A stretch of DNA of 64,000 bases, taken from the NCBI RefSeq assembly GCF_019449565.1, contig NZ_JAGRPM010000033.1, positions 17,551-81,550 of the forward strand. The letters are read 5' to 3'. Shown in pieces: positions 58,768 to 64,000 of this stretch. Below the pieces are notes generated by a model. That model had not been told where the DNA came from and ran no database searches. It was given only the letters and a program-made list of their open reading frames with translations. Position 1 is the first letter of the stretch. Every line of letters begins with the position of its first letter. The DNA is from Rhodoblastus sp. Lineage in GTDB: Bacteria > Pseudomonadota > Alphaproteobacteria > Rhizobiales > Beijerinckiaceae. Both the position numbers and the translations under genes were made by a program.

Positions 58768-59061
58768 TCAGGCGACCCGCCGCCGGTCGAGCGCCGCATT
58801 GGGTCCATTTTCCAATGCGACAATGCAGATGCAGCGCAGATGGGACGTGAAATTCGCCACCTCTCCCCACAAGTTAAGCACCTCGCCATGCAAGGTTGAA
58901 ATGAAGCGGGGCACGCTCATGTCCTGCTCGCGAGCGATTTGTTCGAGGATGCGCCAGAACATTTTTTCCAGGCGGATACTGGTCGATTGCCCGTTCAGCC
59001 GGATCGAGCGCGTCTCGAAGGCGTAAGAATCCGGATGTTGGTTGGCGAAAAAAGGGCACAT
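58768..59061 (-). CDS. Ribbon-helix-helix domain protein
   Basis: 97 residues. The core SIRLNGQSTSIRLEKMFWRILEQIAREQDMSVPRFISTLHGEV has the ribbon (STSIRLE) and two helices of the RHH_4 type, with NFTSHLRCICIVAL after it. Such proteins are Arc-like DNA-binding dimers common in Alphaproteobacteria. The C-terminus ends with a basic tail. No partner toxin is nearby, so it is not an obvious antitoxin. Target unknown. Confidence 0.8.
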   Translation of the reverse strand: MCPFFANQHPDSYAFETRSIRLNGQSTSIRLEKMFWRILEQIAREQDMSVPRFISTLHGEVLNLWGEVANFTSHLRCICIVALENGPNAALDRRRVA

Positions 59062-59275
59062 CTTTTCCTCCCTTGCGGCGGCGGTCCTTTTGGTTGGAGC
59101 CCGGTCGTCACGCGAAGGCCGCGTGACGCCGTTCTTTCCGTCTCGTCCAGATTAAACGCCCACGGCGTCATGACAAGAGCGGCGACTCGTCCAAAGATAT
59201 CAAGGAGGAAAGGAGCCATTTTTCCGAAGCGAGGCTGTTCGTGCCGCCGGAAAGAGAATGGATCCCGCCGCGAGC

Positions 59276-60097
59276 TCAGCTTTGCCGTTCGAGGATTTCG
59301 GCCTCGAACTGCGCGAGCGCCTCTGCCGGCATGGCCGAGCAATTGGCCATGGTCGGGAAGTCTCGCGCCCGCACGTCGAGCAGATAGGCGGCGGAGGCCT
59401 CCCGCATCGCCGCGCCCACCTCCGCGTAGCGGCGGTTGTGACGGAAATTCCTGTCGCCATAGCCCAGCACATCGGGGAACACGAGCACCTGGCCGTCGGT
59501 CGCCGGGCCGGCGCCGATGCCGATGGTCGGCGCCTTGATCGCGCGCGTCACGGCGGCGGCAAGCTCCGCCGGGACCAGCTCCAGCACCAGCATGAACGCG
59601 CCGGCGTCGTCGAGCGCCTTGGCGTCCTCGAATATCCGCGAGGCCTCCTCGAAACTCTTGCCGTGCACGCGCTTCTCGCAACGTTGCGGCTCGAAGCCGA
59701 GATGGCCGCAGACCGGAATGCCGGAAGTGGCCAGAACCTGCACCAGTTCCGGGTGGGCGCCTTCGAATTTTACGGCGTCCGCGCCCGCCTGCTGCAGGAA
59801 TTTGGCGCTGGCGACCGCCTGTTCCGGCGAATCATAGGTGGCGAAGGGCAGGTCGGCGATGACGATGGTATCGGGCGCGCCGCGCCGCACCGCGCGGGTG
59901 TGATGCGCCATATCGGCCAGCGTCACCTCGCGCTCGCTGGCGTAGCCCAGAATATTCACGCCGACGCTGTCGCCGACGAGGATCACATCAATCTCCGCCT
60001 GTTGCTGCGCCCGCGCTTGCGGCGCGTCATAGGCGGTGAGCATGGCGATTTTCTCGCCATTACGCTTCATCTCGGCAAATCTGGCTAAAGAGCGCAT
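59276..60097 (-). CDS. panB: 3-methyl-2-oxobutanoate hydroxymethyltransferase
   Basis: 273 residues from ATG 60097 (the frame runs to 60139). Motifs: EKIAMLTAYDAPQA, VILVGDSVGVNILGY, VIADLPFATYDSPEQAV, VKFEGAHPE, VCGHLGFEPQ and ELVPAELAAAVTRAIKAPTIGIGAGPATDGQVLVFPDVLGYGDR. It transfers a hydroxymethyl group from methylene-THF to ketoisovalerate, the first step of pantothenate synthesis. panC is not in the window. The spacer 59062-59275 shows nothing recognised. Confidence 0.95.
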   Translation of the reverse strand: MRSLARFAEMKRNGEKIAMLTAYDAPQARAQQQAEIDVILVGDSVGVNILGYASEREVTLADMAHHTRAVRRGAPDTIVIADLPFATYDSPEQAVASAKFLQQAGADAVKFEGAHPELVQVLATSGIPVCGHLGFEPQRCEKRVHGKSFEEASRIFEDAKALDDAGAFMLVLELVPAELAAAVTRAIKAPTIGIGAGPATDGQVLVFPDVLGYGDRNFRHNRRYAEVGAAMREASAAYLLDVRARDFPTMANCSAMPAEALAQFEAEILERQS

Positions 60098-60294
60098 GCA
60101 AACTCTCTCGTTTCCCCCGGCCGCGTTGTCGGCGGCCACCCTCTATCTGTCTCTATTTCGCGAGTCCACAAGATGGCGGTCAGGCGGTTTTTGCGTGACC
60201 GCCCTGTGGATAGCGGCGACAATTGCGCCGGGTCAATTGCGCGCTTGGGTCGGCGTCCCCATTTGTAAGGCTGCGCGCCTATGCTCGGAACAAT

Positions 60295-62193
60295 ATGAAA
60301 TTTCCGCCGTCCTTCCTCGATGAGATACGGGCGCGGCTTCCTTTGTCGGAAGTCGTGGGGCAAAGCGTGAAACTCAAGAAGGAAGGACGCGAATTTCGCG
60401 GCCTGTCGCCCTTCAACGCCGAAAAGACGCCCTCCTTCTATGTAAATGACCAGAAGGGCTTCTATTACGACTTTTCCGCCGGCAAGAACGGCGACCATTT
60501 CAATTTCCTGATGGAAACCCAGGGCATCGGTTTTCCCGAGGCGGTGGAGCGGCTCGCGGGAATGGCGGGCCTGGCCATGCCGGTCGCCACGCCTGAGGCC
60601 GCCGCGGCGGAAAAAAGACGCGCTACCACGCTCGAATCGCTGGAGATGGCGGCGGATTTTTTTGAGCGCCAGCTTCGCGGCGCTTCCGGCGCCAAGGCCC
60701 GCGCCTATCTCACTGAACGTGGCCTCGACGCCGAGGCGCGCGAAAAATTCCGGCTCGGCTATGCGCCCGCCGAACGCTTCGCCCTGCGCGATTATCTCGC
60801 CGGCAAGGGCTGTTCCGCTGAAACCATGATCGAGGCCGGGCTGCTCACCCATGGCCCCGATATCGCCGTCCCCTATGATTTCTTTCGCGACCGGCTGATG
60901 TTCCCGATCTGCGACCGCTCGGGCCGGGTGATCGCCTTCGGCGGCCGCGCGCTCGCCAAGGACGTGCAACCCAAATACAAGAATTCGGCGGAAACGTCGC
61001 TGTTTCACAAGGGATCGAACCTTTACAACCTGCACAACGCCCGCAAGGCGGCGCATGAGCGCGGCACGGTGGTGGCGGTGGAAGGCTATGTGGACGTCAT
61101 TTCCATGAGCCTCGCCGGCTGCCCCCATGTCGTCGCGGGGCTGGGCACGGCCTTGACGGCGGATCAGTGCGAGTTGCTGTGGAAGATGGCGGAGGAGCCG
61201 ATTCTCTGTTTCGACGGCGACAAGGCGGGGCGCAAGGCGGCCTTCCGTGCTTTGGACACCGCTCTGCCCCTGATCGCGGCGGGCCGCAGCCTGCGCTTCG
61301 CTTTGCTCCCCGAGGGCCAGGACCCGGACGATCTCGCCCGCGCCGGGGGGCGCGAGGCGGTCGAGGCCGTGCTAGCCTCCGCCAAGCCGCTGGTGGAAAT
61401 GCTTTTTCTGCGCGAGGCCGAGGCCCAGGCGCTCGACACGCCGGAGCGGCGCGCGGGACTGGAGCGCCGCTTGCGCGAAGCGGCAAGCCAGATCCGCGAT
61501 GAAAACCTGCGCCGGCATTATTTCGACGATCTGCGCGACAGGCTGGCGAATCTGTTCGGCCGATCACGTCCGCCCGCCAACAGCGGCGGCTTTTCGCGCG
61601 GCGGACGTTCGTTCGGACGCGAGGCGGGGACGCGCGCGCCGCTCGCCGCGAGCCAGGCCCTGCTGCAAACGAGCCTGTTTTCAGCCCCGAGGGAGGCCGC
61701 CGCGCCGCGCGAGAATCTGATTCTCACGCTGCTTATCAATCATCCAGGCCTGCTTGCCCGCCATGCCGAGGATATTGCGCGGCTCGACTTCGCCGGCGCG
61801 ACCGGCAAGAAGCTGCGCGACGCCCTGCTCGGGCTGGTCGAGCCGGACCTTGCGCCGCATGATTTGCGCGACATGCTGGTCGCGCGCGGATTCGGCCCGC
61901 AAATCGAGGCTTTATCGCGCGACGCCACAATTTCGACATTGTGGTGCGTAAGGCCGGAGGCCCATGAAAATGACGCGGACGAGGTTCTGCGGCAGGCTCT
62001 GGCCTTGCATCACAAACAACGGGCGTTAAATAGGGAACTGCGGCAGGCGGAAATGGTTCTTGCTCAAGAGCCTTCAGAGGCCAATCTCGCGTTTCTCGCT
62101 GATATCAAGGCGCAATTATCGGCGCTGGAGGGCGTTGAAGCCTCGATTGAAGGGTTCGGAGCGCGTTCGGGCCGGGAAGAAAAGTCCGTTTGA
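60295..62193 (+). CDS. dnaG: DNA primase DnaG, without zinc-ligand residues
   Basis: 632 residues from ATG 60295; the frame opens at 60223. The N-terminal domain has FLDEIRARLPLSEVVGQSVKLKK, then GLSPFNAEKTPSFYVNDQKGFYYDFSAGKNGDHF, in which all four zinc ligands of the classic CHC2 form (C-H-C-C) are replaced. The toprim core is intact: Glu263 (VAVEGYVDVIS) and Asp307/Asp309 (CFDGDKAG). The helicase-binding C-terminus lies beyond about 470. It makes RNA primers at the replication fork. The zinc loss is probably lineage-wide in Rhizobiales. rpoD follows on the same strand. Confidence 0.96.
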   Translation: MKFPPSFLDEIRARLPLSEVVGQSVKLKKEGREFRGLSPFNAEKTPSFYVNDQKGFYYDFSAGKNGDHFNFLMETQGIGFPEAVERLAGMAGLAMPVATPEAAAAEKRRATTLESLEMAADFFERQLRGASGAKARAYLTERGLDAEAREKFRLGYAPAERFALRDYLAGKGCSAETMIEAGLLTHGPDIAVPYDFFRDRLMFPICDRSGRVIAFGGRALAKDVQPKYKNSAETSLFHKGSNLYNLHNARKAAHERGTVVAVEGYVDVISMSLAGCPHVVAGLGTALTADQCELLWKMAEEPILCFDGDKAGRKAAFRALDTALPLIAAGRSLRFALLPEGQDPDDLARAGGREAVEAVLASAKPLVEMLFLREAEAQALDTPERRAGLERRLREAASQIRDENLRRHYFDDLRDRLANLFGRSRPPANSGGFSRGGRSFGREAGTRAPLAASQALLQTSLFSAPREAAAPRENLILTLLINHPGLLARHAEDIARLDFAGATGKKLRDALLGLVEPDLAPHDLRDMLVARGFGPQIEALSRDATISTLWCVRPEAHENDADEVLRQALALHHKQRALNRELRQAEMVLAQEPSEANLAFLADIKAQLSALEGVEASIEGFGARSGREEKSV

Positions 62194-62215
62194 GGATATA
62201 TTCCCGCGCCTTTCC

Positions 62216-62251
62216 TTGGGGCGTTCTTTGGGACGTTCGTTGGGGCGCGTC
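62216..62251 (+). repeat. Three 12-base tandem repeats
   Basis: TTGGGGCGTTCT, TTGGGACGTTCG and TTGGGGCGCGTC lie end to end in the dnaG-rpoD spacer. A short imperfect tandem array; no known role. Confidence 0.6.
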
Positions 62252-62287
62252 CGGGAATTGAGTTTCGATAGAAACGCCACGCTTTGG

Positions 62288-62302
62288 TTAAGCGGACGTT
62301 AA
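62288..62302. promoter_or_regulatory. CtrA-type box before rpoD
   Basis: TTAA (62288-62291), seven bases, TTAA (62299-62302), the full CtrA consensus TTAA-N7-TTAA. It lies 77 bases before the rpoD start codon, within promoter range. Confidence 0.55.
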
Positions 62303-62378
62303 AACTTTCCACGCACCTTGCCCTCCGGCGGCTGATTCGCTAGGGCATGCGCACGTGTTTTTGCGGTTTGGAGTCAAC

Positions 62379-64000
62379 ATGGCGAAAAAAGACGACGCGA
62401 AGCCGGAAGGCGAAGCCGGGGTTGCCGAGGCGACCGATAGCCCCTTGCTCGATCTCTCCGACGCCGCCGTCAAGCGCATGATGAAGCTCGCCAAGAAGCG
62501 GGGCTTCGTCACCTATGCCGAACTGAACGCCGTTCTGCCGTCCGAGGAAGTCACCTCGGACCAGATCGAGGACGTCTACGCCGTTTTGAACGAGATGGGC
62601 ATTAACGTCATCGAGGCTGAGGAAGCCGACGAGACAGAGGAAGAGGCTGGCGCGGAAGAAGAGGAAGCCGAGGGCGGCGACCTGGTCGAGCCCGTCGCGG
62701 CCAAGGCCGTTGCGACGCGTTCGTCCGAGCCCGCCGACCGCACCGACGATCCCGTGCGCATGTATCTGCGCGAGATGGGTTCGGTCGAGCTGCTGTCGCG
62801 CGAAGGCGAAATCGCGATCGCCAAGCGCATCGAAGCCGGGCGCGAGGCGATGATCGCCGGCCTGTGTGAAAGCCCGCTGACCTTCCAGGCCATTATCATC
62901 TGGCGTGACGAACTGGTCGAAAACAAGGTTCTGCTGCGCGAAATCATCGATCTCGAAGCCACTTATTCCGGCCCGGCGACCGCCGCGACAGATGAGACAG
63001 CCGAGGGCGAGGGAGAAGGCGAAGCCGCGGTTGTCCCGGGAGCCGAAGCCGAGGCCGAGGTCGAGGCGCCCTCCACCGCGCCGCGCAATCCCCCCGCCGG
63101 GCTCGACGAGCCGCCCGTTCCCGAGGACGCCTTCGAGGAAGACGACGATCTCGATAATTCAGTCTCGCTCTCCGCGATGGAGACGGAGCTGAAGCCCAAG
63201 GTTCTGGAAACCTTCGACCGCGTCGCCGACGCCTACAAGAAGCTGCGGCGGCTGCAGGACCAGAATGTCGAGAACAAGCTCAAGAACGAGGCCCTGACCC
63301 CGGCGCAGGAGCGCAAGTACAAGGCGCTCAAGAAGGATATCGTCGCCGACGTCAAGTCGCTGTCGCTCAACCAGAACCGCATCGACGCGCTGGTCGAGCA
63401 GCTTTACGACATCAACCGCCGCCTGATCGGGCTTGAGACCAAGCTGCTGCGCCTGTCGGAAAGCTTCGGCGTGTCGCGCGAGGATTTCCTCAAGAACTAT
63501 CACGGGTCGGAGCTCGATCCGAAATGGCTGCTGCGCGTGTCCAAACTCGGCGCGCGGGGCTGGAAGGACTTTGTCGCCAACGCCAAGGACGACATTCACG
63601 ACCTGCGCGGCGACATCCATGCGCTGGCGACTGAAACCGGCCTGGAGATCCTGGAATTCCGCAAGATCGTCCATATGGTGCAGAAGGGCGAGCGCGAGGC
63701 CCGTCAGGCCAAGAAGGAAATGGTCGAGGCCAACCTGCGCCTCGTCATCTCCATCGCCAAGAAATACACCAATCGCGGCCTGCAATTCCTCGACCTGATT
63801 CAGGAAGGCAATATCGGCCTGATGAAGGCGGTCGATAAGTTCGAATATCGTCGCGGCTACAAGTTCTCGACCTATGCCACCTGGTGGATTCGCCAGGCCA
63901 TCACCCGCTCCATCGCGGACCAGGCGCGCACCATCCGCATCCCGGTGCATATGAACGAGACCATCAACAAGATCGTCCGCACCTCGCGACAGATGCTGCA
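62379..64000 (+). CDS. rpoD: RNA polymerase sigma factor RpoD (sigma-70), 3' end cut by window edge
   Basis: The first 540 residues of RpoD from ATG 62379. Region 1.1 (about 24-90, [32 protein letters not shown]), region 1.2 ([29 protein letters not shown]), then a long acidic insert (about 190-265, Glu/Ala/Asp-rich) typical of proteobacterial RpoD but very acidic here. Region 2 (about 450-525) has [62 protein letters not shown]. Regions 3-4 are outside. It is the main housekeeping sigma. A CtrA-type box lies upstream. Confidence 0.97.
   Translation, partial: MAKKDDAKPEGEAGVAEATDSPLLDLSDAAVKRMMKLAKKRGFVTYAELNAVLPSEEVTSDQIEDVYAVLNEMGINVIEAEEADETEEEAGAEEEEAEGGDLVEPVAAKAVATRSSEPADRTDDPVRMYLREMGSVELLSREGEIAIAKRIEAGREAMIAGLCESPLTFQAIIIWRDELVENKVLLREIIDLEATYSGPATAATDETAEGEGEGEAAVVPGAEAEAEVEAPSTAPRNPPAGLDEPPVPEDAFEEDDDLDNSVSLSAMETELKPKVLETFDRVADAYKKLRRLQDQNVENKLKNEALTPAQERKYKALKKDIVADVKSLSLNQNRIDALVEQLYDINRRLIGLETKLLRLSESFGVSREDFLKNYHGSELDPKWLLRVSKLGARGWKDFVANAKDDIHDLRGDIHALATETGLEILEFRKIVHMVQKGEREARQAKKEMVEANLRLVISIAKKYTNRGLQFLDLIQEGNIGLMKAVDKFEYRRGYKFSTYATWWIRQAITRSIADQARTIRIPVHMNETINKIVRTSRQML

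Noticed and set aside
58768..59061. Antitoxin of a toxin-antitoxin pair
   Set aside because: The RHH protein has no small partner gene on either side; stand-alone RHH_4 proteins are common in this class.

Overview
The window is about 64 kb of high-GC chromosome from an alphaproteobacterium, most likely of the order Hyphomicrobiales (Rhizobiales), and possibly near the Beijerinckiaceae/Methylocystaceae. This rests on the protein families present: a ChpT phosphotransferase, an ATM1-type exporter, a DUF4164-zapA pair, a DnaG without zinc ligands, a rpoD with a long acidic insert, a C-minus L31, and a TTAA-N7-TTAA (CtrA-type) box before rpoD. No rRNA, phage, integrase, transposase or CRISPR array was seen. 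Most of the window is housekeeping or core accessory sequence, densely packed with short spacers and start/stop overlaps.

Layout. 1-2.3 kb: cysQ (cut by the edge), chpT, tRNA-Ser(GGA), an unknown gene. 2.3-6.2 kb: an ECF sigma / membrane anti-sigma / secreted subtilase operon. 6.3-10.3 kb: corA, a LOG-family gene, a beta-CASP nuclease. 10.5-13.8 kb: envelope polysaccharide genes (GT2, FemAB/CelD-like, acyltransferase 3). 13.8-18.3 kb: an RND efflux pair. 18.5-23.0 kb: cell wall enzymes (lytic transglycosylase, L,D-transpeptidase, SleB-type hydrolase), then a DUF559 gene bracketed by 50-bp inverted repeats. 23.0-26.3 kb: glyS-glyQ, with a perfect palindrome inside glyS. 26.4-35.4 kb: a glycine-rich secreted protein behind two EcfG-type promoter matches, trmN-like, polyprenyl synthase, esterase, ATM1-type exporter, a second acyltransferase 3, a histone H1-tailed protein and a MetX-like hydrolase. 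35.5-37.2 kb: a phasin/LuxR fusion, zapA and DUF4164.

37.5-43.9 kb is a central carbon cluster (tkt, gap, pgk, fba, and a degenerate thiE-like gene). It is followed by a run of envelope genes (SEL1 protein, IMPase, a MotA-like/OmpA-like pair, a GNAT). 48.2-54.4 kb: a second SEL1 protein, an ABC exporter, rpmE, a retropepsin-like protease, a GatB/YqeY protein and carA. 54.4-59.1 kb: isochorismatase-like hydrolase, GlxA-type regulator, a GMC oxidoreductase with a one-base frameshift, its subunit-3-like partner, a VOC protein and an RHH protein. 59.3-64.0 kb: panB, dnaG and rpoD (cut by the edge).

Most interesting: (a) the anti-sigma periplasmic domain resembles the propeptide of the neighbouring subtilase, suggesting a self-contained sigma/anti-sigma/protease sensor; (b) a phasin domain fused to a LuxR helix-turn-helix, with an upstream palindrome containing CTGC-N3-GCAG, the motif I recall for the PHB regulator PhaR; (c) a hairpin shared by the 5' flanks of both acyltransferase-3 genes. 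All are read by eye and need alignments or searches to confirm.
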